In this document: positions 1-10,672 of the stretch, piece by piece
Layout: each line of letters starts with the position of its first letter
Numbering within the stretch: the first letter of the stretch is position 1
NCBI GenBank assembly: GCA_003427395.1
Contig: BFEA01000110.1
Coordinates: forward strand, 3,203,953-3,241,725
Direction: 5' to 3'
From: Chara braunii
Lineage: Eukaryota; Streptophyta; Charophyceae; Charales; Characeae
DNA: 37,773 bases
Translations under genes and position numbers: made by a program
The notes under the pieces: model-generated
What the model saw: only the letters and a program-made list of their open reading frames with translations
The model's database searches: none
What the model was told of the DNA's origin: nothing

Positions 1-1130
1 CGAGGGGGGGTATGGGGGTGTTGGTGGGGTTATTGGGGGTTATGGACCCCGCAAAAAAAAGGGAAAAAAGAAAAAAAAGCCAGGTGCCGACTGACCTCCA
101 ACCGGTAGGTGCCAAGAGCTGGAATGAATGGTTGGCTGGTCGGCAACCCACCAATCCGGGAGCGCCGACCGTCGGCGTGACTACTCTGCTTGCTGCTGTT
201 CTAAAATGAGACTTATGATGTTGGTCCCTTTCCTTGGCCATGGCTCGCCGGAATGATTCGTACCATCGTAACTTCCTTGGACTGACCTACAACTGACTGG
301 AGCCTGCCACTTGTCCAGTACCTAACGACTGACCTCCACCGACTTCTACAGACTTTTACTATTGGTACCTGTACATCCTTCAGCACAGTACCTACCGGCA
401 AGTTTCTGTACGGCCTACTGTACGGTACGTACCTGGAAGTTTCAGTACGGTGTCGAGCGCATCGGTCCAACACCGCGCAAGGCAGGGCGGGACCCTCCCG
501 GCCGCGTCACGTAGGAATTGGTCTGATCCTCGTCGCAAATGCATATGGAGCTTCTGCAAGTCGCTCCGGCCGAGTGCGCCAGCCGTACCTCTCGCGAGCC
601 CCTACGACAGGATAGGGCCAACGCGAGGCACGACTTACCTCCACCTTACGGGAGTTGTCACCTCCCTTTGGTGGGCGTATCCCCGCCGAGCTACTAGTCC
701 ACAGTACGAAAGCTAATCAGCTGCAATCGCAGAGGTGGACCAGTCGAGCGCGTTTCTCGTTCATTGTAGCATAGGGGGTACGCGCGGTTTTACGCCTCTA
801 TCGGACCCGCACGGGAACCGACGCCTTGGGGGGCTGAGGTCCGAAGCGCGACTCGTCGTCGGTCGACTAGGACGCATCCCACACGCCACGCGTACACCAC
901 TCTAAAGACATAAAAATAAAAACACACACACATACACATACAAAACGACACAGAACAAACAACGCGACAACACTCTTAGTCCCTTAGTAGTCATCCCATA
1001 ATTCTCCGATGCGGAAATCGGATAGGCGTTGCGCGCGAGACTTAGTATAAAACCCCGCGGACGCAGGGCTAACCTCATATCGACTTGCAATGCAAGCATA
1101 CACAAGCAGTCACAATGATGGCGTACTATG
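1..1130. other. no gene recognised; old dispersed repeat at 380-450
   Basis: No reading frame here resembles a known domain. The stretch at about 380-450 contains short phrases around GCCTACTGTACGGTA and ACCTGGAAGTTTC that recur at 7370-7440 and 7945-7990, so it belongs to a dispersed repeat family. The rest is mixed-composition sequence with an A/C-rich patch near 905-945. Confidence 0.5.
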
Positions 1131-1177
1131 TAGTACCCATACTCATGCTGTCTTCGTTAATCTCAAGGGTCGCATTC

Positions 1178-1311
1178 GACACTCAAGTGTCGGCTGACAC
1201 GCGCCTTGAGGGATTGATCTCTCGACGCTGGACAACCGCCAAGTGCGGTTGAGAACCACACCCTCTTCTGCACCCTGTGAAGAGTGGGTGGTACACAGGT
1301 TCATACCTGTG
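1178..1311. repeat. cluster of four short hairpins
   Basis: Four inverted repeats follow one another. They are a 6-bp stem with a 2-base loop (1178-1191), a 6-bp stem AACCGC/GCGGTT with a 5-base loop (1234-1250), an interrupted stem ACCAC..CTCTTC pairing to 1292 (1255-1292), and a perfect 7-bp stem CACAGGT/ACCTGTG with a 4-base loop (1294-1311). No coding signal overlaps them. They could be structured RNA, a DNA replication or transposition signal, or chance, though the density argues against chance alone. Confidence 0.55.
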
Positions 1312-1329
1312 GTGGCAATCGTCTCTTAT

Positions 1330-1989
1330 CGCCCTGAAAACCAGCTCCATCATCCAGGGTCCGGAGAGAAATCAAGGGGTTTGACTTTGACGACTGCCAC
1401 GGACTACGTTATAAATATGTGATGATCACTTCTCACAATCACAGTGAGACTCCTCTCAGCCATATATATGTACATGATCGCAGGCAGTCAAATCCAAAGT
1501 CTGAACCACCAAACATACCTGCAATCACATCAAAGATTCAACCAAAAGCCCATGCAATACACGGGGTCAACTTCAACCATTTTCTGCATTCACACCCCTC
1601 GCTTTAGCCATGCAAGCCTCACTCTTGTGCAACTCCTCAAAATAAAATACTCAGTACTTTTCTTTAAATGGCCATTCAAATAAAGTTTGGGTGAAAACAC
1701 AACAAAACAATTCAAACCACAGGGCTAAAGCCTTTAGGTTGAGTGATAAGAGTGGATTGGAGTTGAGTCGTAAACCGACGAATCGGCAACCGACCTGTTA
1801 TCAGTGATAACAGAAGATGATCCTCGTGGGATCTAGCTGAATCTATTCCAAATCCTGAATCAAACGATCCAGAGGACCTGTAACACAAGACAAGCCAATC
1901 CCCAAGCTAGATCTATGAGTCCGAATCGGGAATAATCTTCATAATCACGATCCAGAATCTCCTCTATATAGAGTGGATTGCCAGAATTG
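1330..1989. other. no gene recognised
   Basis: AT-leaning sequence with two short overlapping frames (1419-1683) that match no family I know. It leads into the tandem array that begins near 1990. Confidence 0.5.
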
Positions 1990-2620
1990 TCATCTGTCAA
2001 AATATGATCTAACTCCTTTAAACTAAGAAAATTTTGGCAGCGCTTCCTGTAGGAAAAGTGCCTTCTCGGAATTTATAATAACTCAAATATGAAAACAAAA
2101 ACCAAACTCTAATTTTGGAAAGTCAAATTTTGTTTAACTCCCTGAATTAGTAAAAATTTGGGCAACATTCTCTTTAGAAAAGAAGTCTTTCCAGATTTTT
2201 ACTAAGTTAGATATGAACCCAAAACAAAATCTGAGTTTAATTAAGACATAATTTAACTAACTCCTTAGATTTGTAAAAATTTCGACAGCACTCCCTTTAG
2301 AAAAATGATAATCCAAGATTTATACAAAGCTAAATTCAAAATCTAAAGTGACTTTGATTCTCAAGGTCCAATTTTGTCTAACTCCTTGAATTAGCAAAAA
2401 TTCGGGCAACACTCCCTTCAGAAAATGAGACTCCCCATATTTTTACTAAGTTATATATAAAAGTCAGACAGGTTGAACCTCGAAAAGACAAAATTTGACT
2501 AACTCATTGGTTTTGTGGAAATTTCGGCAGCGCTTCCCGTAGAGAAAGTAGCTTACCAAAATTTATACAAAGCCAAGTATAACAAAAGATCCTAGAAAAT
2601 GCAAAAATTGACCCAAGTAA
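1990..2620. repeat. diverged tandem array, ~122-bp period, five units
   Basis: The anchor phrase (G)GCAGCGCTTCC or GGCAACACTCCC, preceded by AAAAATTT and followed by AGAAAA, appears at 2036, 2161, 2284, 2405 and 2526, giving spacings of 125, 123, 121 and 121 bp. Each unit also contains an 'AACTCCTT.AATTAG' phrase and a 'TTTATAC/TTTTTACTAAG' phrase. Units 2 and 4 resemble each other (GGCAAC), as do 1 and 5 (GGCAGCGC), suggesting alternating subtypes. The units are strongly diverged, so the array is old. No coding capacity is seen. Confidence 0.75.
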
Positions 2621-2863
2621 AATAAACTTAGCTTAGAAAATGCAGGAATTGAAACTAACTCCTATGGCTCTAGCACGTGGCGAGAAACTAAAGCAACTAC
2701 CCATCGAAATGAAACTCGGACTAAGTAGTAGTCTCACTCAGCCACATGCAGGCCAAACCACAAAGGTAAGTACTTTCACCATCCCAAAGTCAACTTTATC
2801 AAACAATAGTTCATGGTCTCTCAATGATTTATCCCTTTATACCCAACTTACATAGGGCATAAA

Positions 2864-3527
2864 GCGACCACCCAAACTTATGGAACATGTCTAGCTCAAC
2901 CATTGAGTATACACAAATACAAGGCACAACAACTTTTCTCTTATTTGGGCATATGACTAGGCCGCCCTAGTCGCCCTGAACTGTTTCAGTATCCAAGTTT
3001 TATATAACTATCTGCACTTAGTCTTTTTGCGGTAGCATATAACTGAACCGATCATCTTTAGCTCAAGATTCAGTCTGCCCCTTCATACTACAAATTTATT
3101 ATTAGTCAATACTCTCTTCAGTTGGTGATAAGCTATAGTCAGACCACCCAAACTTATGGAACCCTGTCCGACTAGCCTGTTCATAGATAAAGTAATAATA
3201 AAATATAGCCAAGTTATACCCTTTTGGTTCCAGCATGTGCGTGGCATTGGACCAAGACCACCCAAACTTATGGAACATGTCTGGTCCTCTGCCTGATTCG
3301 TTCCCCTCGTTCAGAACCAAAAGAAACTGAGAAAACCCAAAATAAGCAAGGCAACCAAGCCACCCAAACTTACGGGACAGTGCCAGTTTCCTAGAAAGTC
3401 AAGCATAAACAACCCTCGCAAGTCAGAGCAACCAGACCACCCAAACTTATGGAACATGTCTGGTTCTCCAGGGAATCAAAAATAAACATAGCACTGGGCC
3501 TCCCCAAACTTATGGAGACTTGCCCAA
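2864..3527. repeat. six dispersed hairpins with a shared CCCAAACTTATGG loop
   Basis: The phrase CACCCAAACTTATGG or a close variant occurs at about 2869, 3146, 3260, 3361, 3439 and 3503 with irregular spacing. Flanking bases are mostly complementary: ACCAGAC/GTCTGGT (3431-3464), ACCAAGAC/GTCTGGT (3251-3285), GTC.GAC/GTC.GAC (3138-3172), AGC.GAC/GTC..GCT (2864-2894) and TGGGC/GCCCA plus CTCC/GGAG (3494-3527). Several copies change both sides of the stem together. The copy near 3361 keeps the loop but pairs poorly. Spacer sequence between copies is not obviously repeated. Confidence 0.7.
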
Positions 3528-4722
3528 CCTTTGATTGACCCAATAAGATACAAGCAAAATTGCCTTACTCCCAACCTTCCCCCAGATGCAATCCCACAAT
3601 CTGCTTTCAGTTAGACAACAAAACTGAAACTGACATTGCACATACCTTCCTTTATTTAAGTCTGGTTTATTCTGAAAGTCAAACATAAAAGTCAAAGTAG
3701 GGACGCATGCAGTATACCCAGTCAAACATAGCAAGAGATACAGATAGGAGTTATAACTGGGTTTATAGAAGGAAGGAGAAAGCTTTACCTCTCAGTTCCC
3801 TGCCTCCAGAACTCCTCCCGAGTTCCGGCAGAGCTCCCGCAATCGGTGGGCTGACTCCCCACAGAGTCTTGCTGCGGTCCTACGGGTTGCGATCCCGCCC
3901 GCCGCCTTCCTCTTAGAACCAAGATTAGACTTAGAGTAAGAAGGGCAGAAGTAGGGGTTTCAAACTCTCGAGATACGGGAGGGGGACAAACTCAACTCCC
4001 AGGAGAGGGCCTTGTTGCCTTGATACGCCTGAGGGCCCCGCAATGGTGGCCAACACGCGCAGCCGTTAGTCAAGCCGAAGTCAAATTGTTTGACGAACGA
4101 CACCCTAACAGAGTTTCAAATCGTAGCGATATTCCCCTTCGCAAGCCTGATCATGCCACCAAGTCCCACTACCTCGATCTCAGATAGCACCGTCGCCTGG
4201 CAATAGTCCACACTTCCCTTACACCTCGTCAGATTGTTGGCGACGCGTAGCAACATCTAGCAAACACAGCCCCCCTAGTCAACAGCAGTCAACCTGCCTT
4301 TCCTCAGACGACCCTCTAAGTGGCAATGGTATTCTTCCTTCGTAGCCCGGCTACCTCCTCAAGCGTAATGCCTTCGCTAGCTTGTAACAGATGGACTACT
4401 GCACCCAAACTCTCTACTGCCGGACACAGCAGCCATACCGGGATAAAGGACCCATTGTCCCGGTTTGTCGTAGCTAGCAACAACAGGCAGCACCACCCAC
4501 GGAGCCAGAGACGAACTCTCAATCTGTCAACCCTTGCTAGCCAGTTCACTCCCACAACTGAGAACGACCATGCACCACTACCTTTGATACTATGTGCAAA
4601 ATCGGAAGAATTCTCTAGGTTGAAGATAAAAAAAGCTCACCGTCGGTTCAGAGCTGCTCGATTCCGCTGTTCTTGCGCCCAAATGTGCCTTCTACTAGTC
4701 TAGCCAGGTGCCAACGGGTCAC
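3528..4722. other. no gene recognised; possible old retroelement sequence
   Basis: Mixed sequence without a convincing reading frame. The 127-codon frame at 4320-4703 has no recognisable domain and is overlapped by an antisense frame. I found no clear LTR ends or primer-binding site, although the position next to the 122-bp array and hairpin repeats makes old retroelement DNA plausible. Confidence 0.4.
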
Positions 4723-4934
4723 AGCGAACCAAGGCTGTAGGGACGAACCTACAAGCCAAGCAAGAGCGGACCAAGACTGTAGGGACGAAGCCACGAGCCA
4801 GGCAAGAGCGTACCAAGACTGTTAGCAACGAAGCCACGAGCCAGGCAAGAGCGGACCAAGACGGTAGGGACGAAGCCGCGAGCCAGGCAAGACGAAGCCG
4901 CGAGCCAGGCAAGAGCGGACCAAGACTATAGGCG
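4723..4934. repeat. ~42-bp minisatellite, about five units
   Basis: Near-identical units containing GACGAAGCCACGAGCCAGGC and AGAGCGGACCAAGACTGTAGG follow head to tail. Copies begin with variants of AGGGACGAA near 4739, 4780, 4824 and 4866, with a shortened unit near 4890. The first copy is the most diverged. The two minus-strand frames across it simply translate the repeat. Confidence 0.8.
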
Positions 4935-7438
4935 GACAGGCAATGGTGACGGTACGGATGCGACGATCTTCACTACTATCCTGATCGGGATAGACACGAC
5001 AGTGTGGCCTAGCCATGAGCAAACGGCACTGGAGCCTGTTACTGATCACAAATAACAGCGCTGGCCCTGCCACACTATCCGAAGAAAAAAAACAGAAATG
5101 AATGGTCCTGCCCCTAGAACACGACCAGATACACCCTCACATTTAGGGCCCCCTCCCGGGCGCAACCCTCACGCATTGCTCAGTCGAATCCACCACTCCG
5201 ATCCCAATTCCGCCTCCACCAGCATACTCGCCCTATCCTAAAACCCCAAACTTGACTCCTCGTTTAATCGTTTTGGTCGAGAACTAAGTTAACCATGCCA
5301 CTTCCCCGTTTCGATCCTCCATAGCTCCATGCACTATCCTTCTATTTTTGCTCTTTTCCCACTAACTATCACTTCATTCTAACTGTAGATTCGGGTTCGA
5401 CCGCCCTTAAAACCCCCGGGACGGATCTCGATTCGCCCGATTCCATCAAGTATCGGGCGAGCCACACAGTTTTCAATTCTACCATATCCATCATCGTCGA
5501 CACTTCGCGCATCCGTTTTCCTTCCTACCTCCAAATCTACCAGCCTAGCTCTAAAACTAACCACACCATGTGACTTGAACTACAAACACCATTAGGAATG
5601 ACCCTCCATTCGCCCGTTTCTGTTAGGAAACGGGCGCACGCTCATCTCTCCTCCCACTTTCGCCATATTCGCTTTCGTTGTCTTCGCCACGACCGATTCT
5701 CTCTGCTGTGCACGCACCTGGCCCTCTTTCCGTTCGGTTCCCTTTCCTCCCTCCGTTGCCTTTACTCTACGTTTTTTCCGCCAGCCCATCTGCGAATGGA
5801 CCCGGCACAAATCGCGTCCGGGTGCATTCTCCCTTTAACTGCGCACGTACCCTATCTTAGCGCCCCGACGCTCCTCTGCCGTGCCTCGCCCTTAGCTTCG
5901 CTCGCTCGCTGCTCCTCCGCAGCGCTCCCCTGCTTCTCCATAACTTCTTTTCCCCGTTGATACGACAACGCCTAACACCTCATCGTCGGTCTGCCAACGC
6001 CTTAGCACAACGGCTCTTCCCGACTGTTCCGGCCTGAGGAAAAAAACTCCCGGACGAACCAGCTACAACATGGTTCGATTAGTCTTTCGCCCCTGTACCC
6101 AAGTTCAACAAACGATTTACATGGGGCGGCTTCGTCTCATCCACCACCTCCCTTTCTGTTCAGGCGGGGTTCGCTACCGCCTCGGGTCTCCAACAGCCAG
6201 CTCTTACACAGACAGCCGGTTGCGGCGCGGCCTGCTGCAAAGCTTAGAGTGGGCCTTCGGTGACTGGGCCCGATGCAGCTATCGGCGGTAGTAGCAAATA
6301 CTCAAATGAGAACTTTGAAGACCGGAGTGGAGACGGGTTCCGCGGGGACAGCTAGTGCAGCCAGCAACGCTGCGGGCATCCCGATAATTCCCCGAACTGC
6401 CCGTACCCAGACACAGTTCCGTCTGTTGGGTCCCAGTTGGGCATGTTCACACTCAAACCTCTCACAGCAGATCGCGGTTGGCGGACAGTGCACCCGCGGC
6501 AATCCCCTCGGCTCAGGTTGCTTTCGCTTTGCGGGTTAACCTCCCACCAGCTTTGCATACACGTTGAACTCCTCGGTCCACGTTTTCAAAGCAGTCAAAA
6601 CAGAAAGAGAAAAGAAAATTTCGCCAGCGTCCCGAACATGCAGGGGACCCGTAGGTCAGCCAAAGGAGGCGCGCGCTCAAGGTCTTCGTCTGCCGTGACG
6701 GCCTCCAAATCCAGCATTGCATCCAAGTCAAGGAATGCCCAAGCAAAATAATAACTAAATAAAGACGGCAATAAAAATATAAAAATACCCAGGACTGGAC
6801 CCTGCCGACGGCAAAACCAAAGGGGATAGCCCCGCCGGGCCTTCAACCCCTAGACTCCTCGACGCTTTGATACTCCCGCGATGTCGCCACTCGTTCTCGA
6901 TCCCCAAATCTCTCCGATAAGGGCCAGACACCGTAACCAACAGCGATAGGCCCAAGGCTGGGTCTAGTTTTGACGGTCCTAAATAAATTGATACTGTGCG
7001 ACGTGCAGACCTACCGAAACGCTCTCAAAGTTACGTTGTTTGTCGATGCCGTCCTCTGCACGTGCGCACAAGTCATGGACAAACGCACCAATCAAGAGAC
7101 AAAATCTTTTCAAACCTAGCTTAATCAAAAGTAAAAATTTGGCCGGCGATCACGCCGACTCTTCAATCATCAACATATAAAAATCACGCGTGCCTCAAGC
7201 CTGCACGCCCACACACACTCTACTCTAGTCAACCATCCAGTCAACGTAAACCTCAGACACCGCCTCACCTCGCGCGGTTATACTTAAACCTTACACCAAA
7301 CTTATTTTCTGTCACTTGCAAAAACCAGGGCGGATACCCTTGTAAGGGTATTCGCACCGACAACGGCCTACTGTGCGGCACACGCTCGGGCTGTTTCTTT
7401 ATAATAAAAAAAAAGGGTACCCACCTGGAAATTTCTGA
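4935..7438. other. no gene recognised
   Basis: About 2.5 kb without a convincing gene. The longest frame (5598-5960, 120 codons, rich in Ser/Leu/Arg/Pro) and the frame at 6437-6751 match no domain I recognise and are overlapped by others of similar length. A C/T-rich patch spans about 5600-5960. The 3' end (7370-7440) returns to the GCCTACTGTGCGGCA / ACCTGGAAATTTC repeat also seen near 380-450. Confidence 0.45.
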
Positions 7439-7938
7439 AAACCATTCGGCCTAGAGGCCTAGCTCAGTTGGTAAGGCACGCAAGTGGCATTCGGGAGGTC
7501 TTGGGTTCAATCCCCATTGGCCTCATGTATGTTCCCGGGCAAGCTTGGCGCCCACCACCTAGAGATAGGCCGTTGGTTCCCCCGGAGTGGCATTGAGCAG
7601 AGACTGCTGATGTTCATAGGGGGAGGGACCGAAGGGGAGGCACAGCGACTGGCCCATCGAAGAAGCTCGGTCCTGATGCTACCGGCTGACCCCTTGCTGG
7701 TATCGCCCAACTGCTGTAGCAGGTATAGCACCTGCTGTTGGGTGCAGCTCTCACATGTTCCCTTGTTGGAGGCTTGAGCACGGATGTGGCTGCTATGGGA
7801 TTCCCCACAATACTATAAGGACAATAAAAAAGGCCTGGAAGGCCGTCCTGTCCAGATTCAACAGGTAATTGAATTGGTTGGGCTTAAAATAATTAGCCAA
7901 TTTAGTCTTAAAAAAAGAAAAAAAGAAAAAAAAAAAGG
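7439..7938 (+). mobile_element. tRNA-derived SINE, copy 1
   Basis: The head (7454-7525) resembles a tRNA: GAGGCC and GGCCTC can pair as an acceptor stem, an A box (TAGCTCAGTTGG) lies near 7460-7471 and a B box (GGGTTCAATCC) at 7503-7513. A ~390-bp body follows, then an A-rich tail (7910-7936). TTTCTGAA occurs just before the head (7432-7439) and just after the tail (7939-7946), a plausible 8-bp target duplication. Two minus-strand copies with the same head occur at 9580-9830 and 24657-24788. The body has a hairpin near 7708-7742 (AGCAGGT/ACCTGCT, with outer CCCAAC/GTTGGG). It is a retroposon relying on LINE machinery, not a functional tRNA gene. Confidence 0.75.
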
Positions 7939-7946
7939 TTTCTGAA

Positions 7947-8344
7947 TGGCCTACTGTACGGTATCTACCTGGAAGTTTCTGTACTGCCTACTGGATGGAT
8001 CTATGGTACAGGGGGAAATTGGGACTTGGTACCGGAACCGTACTGTGAAATGCGTGAACCCTTTCAATACCGTGTGAATTTATGCTACTGTATCCAACAG
8101 GACTCAAACTCTCAGCTTCGTCGTCTACTTGTGTCATTCGATGGATAGCAAGTGCTGCATTCAGCGTTGCCCCGCAACGATTACGTATTACAATCCACAT
8201 ACGGAGACTGTGTTCCTCTTTTTTTTTTTTTTTTTTTTGAAGAAAAGAAAGCTTGATATGGTTTGCAAAACAGTGCAGGAAATAGCACTCTTGTCTGTTT
8301 CATTTCATTTCCTTTTCTTTGTGTTGTTTTTGGGAAAATTTCCC
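7947..8344. other. no gene recognised; remnant of old repeat, T-run
   Basis: The sequence right after the SINE (about 7945-7990) is the GCCTACTGTACGGTA / ACCTGGAAGTTTC repeat also at 380-450, so the SINE landed in an older repeat. A run of about 20 T lies near 8219-8238. No coding signal is recognised. Confidence 0.5.
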
Positions 8345-8530
8345 CCCCTTCCTTTTTGCCAGGCGTATTTCAAAACAAAATCCAACAATAGTGAGAACTA
8401 GGCTTGTGATGTCACATTCACACCACTCGATAAGAGCCCCCTTCCTTTTTGCCAGGCCTATTTCAAAACAAAATCCAATGATAGTGAGAACGAGGCTTGT
8501 GATGTCACATTCACACCGCTCGATAAGAGC
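8345..8530. repeat. tandem duplication, ~93-bp unit, two copies
   Basis: A unit beginning CCCCTTCCTTTTTGCCAGGC and ending CTCGATAAGAGC is repeated at 8345-8437 and 8437-8530 with only a few substitutions. It includes a TGTGATGTCACA-like palindromic stretch. It ends about 170 bp before the first kinase exon. The frames that cross it are repeats in both copies and not a gene. Confidence 0.85.
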
Positions 8531-8698
8531 ATTAAAGCTTGGAAATGCATCTGACGCTTCTCCCCACACCAGAAAGTCAAAAGATGCAGCTTTTCAAGTG
8601 TAAACTATAACTCGGATGCTTCTCCCCACACGCATGTTATAAGCCGTTGTAATGGATAATGTAATGTTACTGCCAATATGCTTATGATCCATGAACAG

Positions 8699-8869
8699 GA
8701 GGGAAAGGTTGGATTGACTCCCTCGGTGTTTGATATTCGGGAGTGCTTGGACGAAATGTTGGAGATGTTTGCCGAGGAGATGCGGGACAGAGGTCTTGTT
8801 GAAGTAGGCGTGTTTGTTCACGAAGCGATTCCACAACTCCTGGTTGGGGATGTAGACCGACTTCGACAG
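8699..8869 (+). CDS. hybrid histidine kinase (CRE1/AHK cytokinin-receptor type), exon A
   Basis: These 57 codons form the segment between the dimerisation helix and the ATP-binding domain of a hybrid histidine kinase. VFDIRECLDEMLEMFAEEM, then RDRGL, then LLVGDVDRLRQ match the conserved family pattern FDLR..L.......F......KG....GD..R.RQ. The acceptor is aacag|GAG and the donor CAG|gtgtgc, both giving phase 0, and the next exon resumes at the expected residue. Family knowledge: in CRE1/AHK receptors this segment follows the phospho-accepting His helix and precedes the N box. That His exon and any CHASE sensor domain are not in this window, so membrane topology and ligand cannot be judged here. 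I am confident of the histidine kinase assignment; the receptor subfamily rests on the domains downstream. Confidence 0.87.
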
Positions 8870-9061
8870 GTGTGCTGCGACAATGACAAACCCTTTTCAC
8901 ATTGCAATTCGAGTGTTCTCGTTTTCTATCAGGGGAAATTGCTTGGTGCCACACTCTTTGCTGTGGCCATTCTGCAAATCCTATTCTAACCTAAAAGCCT
9001 ACAACGACTCTACGGTCACGTTCGGGGAACAACCTGAAAAAAAAAAGAACGGCAACTGCTC

Positions 9062-9121
9062 GGGGAGGGCTGTTGGTCACAGGATCAGACTTCAAATCCT
9101 GCTGCCCCAACAGCCCTCCCC
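9062..9121. repeat. perfect two-stem hairpin
   Basis: A 15-bp perfect stem (GGGGAGGGCTGTTGG, 9062-9076, with its complement 9107-9121) encloses a second 6-bp stem CAGGAT/ATCCTG with a 10-base loop. The interior ACTTCAAATCCTG loosely resembles a Pol III B box. It could be a short foldback element or a decayed tRNA-like sequence. No gene overlaps it. Confidence 0.75.
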
Positions 9122-9579
9122 CTCAGTGTGAAGGACTCTGACAATGTCACAGACTCCTATTGGATAACAATTCCACTGGAATCTTTTTTTTTTTTTTTAA
9201 ATACCACAAGGCCCTTTTTCTCTACTCTGGGGGGACAACAGTCCGGTTGCTTATCACCGGCAAACATGTTTGTACATCCAAAGAAGGGGGGAGATCAGAT
9301 CGGAAAAGGGAAACAGCCTAGTTTTTGTGGCATTGATCGTTATCTACCAAGGGGGTACCTGCAAAACGGGGCCCACCCCCCAAACCATGGTCTTTCTCTG
9401 GGAGCCACCCTGCTGGCGGGGAGGCTGAGGCTTTCCTAGCAGCACTGCAATCTTACAGAAAAGCAATCAAAATTCGCAGAAATTACATGCGTTCTGCAGT
9501 GGAAGTCATCCGTCAAAAAATTGAAATTGGAAGGGACAGAGAAGGTTAGCATGGGCTATGGGTTGAGCCTATCCCCTCA
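9122..9579. other. no clear gene; short unassigned frame at 9387-9548
   Basis: A T-run (9184-9198) is followed by mixed sequence. A frame starting at ATG 9387 encodes about 53 residues, including EAEAFLAALQSYRKAIKIRR, that look more protein-like than the surrounding simple repeats. It may be a fragment of a retroelement ORF, but no motif settles this. Confidence 0.3.
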
Positions 9580-9831
9580 GGATTGAACCTAATCTGTGGC
9601 AACAACGAGAAGGGACGGCAGAGGAATATCCCCCTAGCAATCAACAACCAGGGGGGAGCAAGCTGACTATCTCAACAACCAGGGGGGGGCAAGCCGACTA
9701 TCTCAGCTGGTGAACCCACAGCGCGCTGCAGGAGGCCGTGGGAATTCCAATGGAAGGCGTGGGGAATCGAACCCACGAGACCTCCTGAATGCAGCTTTCG
9801 TCCTCTACCAACTGAGCTAGGCCACTGCCCT
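9580..9831 (-). mobile_element. tRNA-derived SINE, copy 2
   Basis: On the minus strand the head lies at about 9825-9756, with A box TAGCTCAGTTGG and B box GGGTTCGATTCC. It shares GCATTCAGGAGGTCT with the other copies. The body (9755 down to about 9580) repeats a phrase CAGCTGAGATAGTCGGCTTGC followed by a C run, twice in tandem, which also occurs in the copy at 24657-24788. A tail is not clear, so the copy is probably truncated. Confidence 0.65.
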
Positions 9832-9927
9832 GCGCCTTTGGTTCATGTGTCCGTAGCCCGCTATTGCCCCCAGGGATAGCTTAGATCCTTGCTTGTCGGG
9901 TTTGTGGTTAGACCAGTGCATAGATAA

Positions 9928-10164
9928 GGAAGGTCGCCATACTGGATACGTGAGGAGATAACGTATCAAGGGCAGCTTTTCGAGTACAGAGAAGAGAGTG
10001 TCCACAAAAAGCACTGGCTGACAGTTGACGTGTATCAAATAGAGGAGCCGGGCACCACAACGAGCAAGCTCAATAAGGACTCGAGAACTCAGATGATGGT
10101 GAGACTGGAGCCGGTCAGGGAGGTGAGGGTCTATAGACGGAAGACTTCACTATCTATAGAGTAG
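9928..10164 (+). pseudogene. unassigned coding-like fragment, 78 codons
   Basis: An open stretch between stops at 9925 and 10162 encodes a charged peptide including YQGQLFEYREESVHKKHW and VRLEPVREVRVYRRKT. It has no start codon near its beginning, and an overlapping frame upstream (QCIDKEGRHTGYVRR) may continue from the same ancestral frame across a shift. The composition looks like real protein and not repeat translation. Given the neighbouring LINE-like fragment it may come from a retroelement. I do not recognise the family. Confidence 0.3.
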
Positions 10165-10672
10165 TATAGACCAACAACAGCAGTGGAGGACCTGGAGATA
10201 CATCTGGTGGCATGGGCCTGTAACTGGAACTGGAAACGAGGGAGGCTGCTGAGCGTGACGCTAAGAACGAACACTCTGCACTACGCAACAACAAAATCTT
10301 GTGCTATTGTTTATAGGACTTTCTATGGTCTATAGCTAATGAGAATTTGTCTTTAAAAAAAAAAAAGTCTCAAGAAGAGAAGTTGTCTATGAATGTAATC
10401 ATGCATTTTGTTAACGCGATCGAACATGTCAAACTGGTATAAGGCTATAAGCGCAGAATGAGATCGTACCCGCTGGAGGACTCATTTTACTAGAGCGCTG
10501 GGAAGATCGAATGAATGGGTGTGGTGGCTCCAGCACGGCGTAGCCCTCTGCCATCGTCAGGACTGAGCTCTATCGGACTGGGGCGGGGGGTCAGGAGTGT
10601 ACATCGGGTAATCATCCATGTAGCAGTACCTGTTAATGAATGGCGGAACAAGCGCAGGAGCCAAGAAAATAG
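10165..10672. other. no gene recognised
   Basis: Mixed sequence with a short palindromic CTATAGA cluster near 10130-10180. The 66- and 80-codon overlapping frames at 10490-10732 match nothing I know and probably derive from the same degraded element as the fragment that follows. Confidence 0.4.

Noticed and set aside
3528-4722. LTR of a plant retrotransposon
   Set aside because: Repeats nearby suggest it, but I could not find matching terminal repeats, TG..CA ends or a primer-binding site.
5598-5960. 120-codon frame that might be a small gene
   Set aside because: No recognisable domain, biased Ser/Leu/Arg/Pro content and overlap with other frames of similar length.
7454-7525. Functional tRNA gene
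   Set aside because: The anticodon arm is not convincing and the head runs into a SINE body with an A-rich tail; related heads recur at two other places.
1-8698. Upstream exon with the phospho-accepting His motif (HE.RTP)
   Set aside because: No frame on the + strand contains it, so the H-box and sensor exons must lie upstream of the window.
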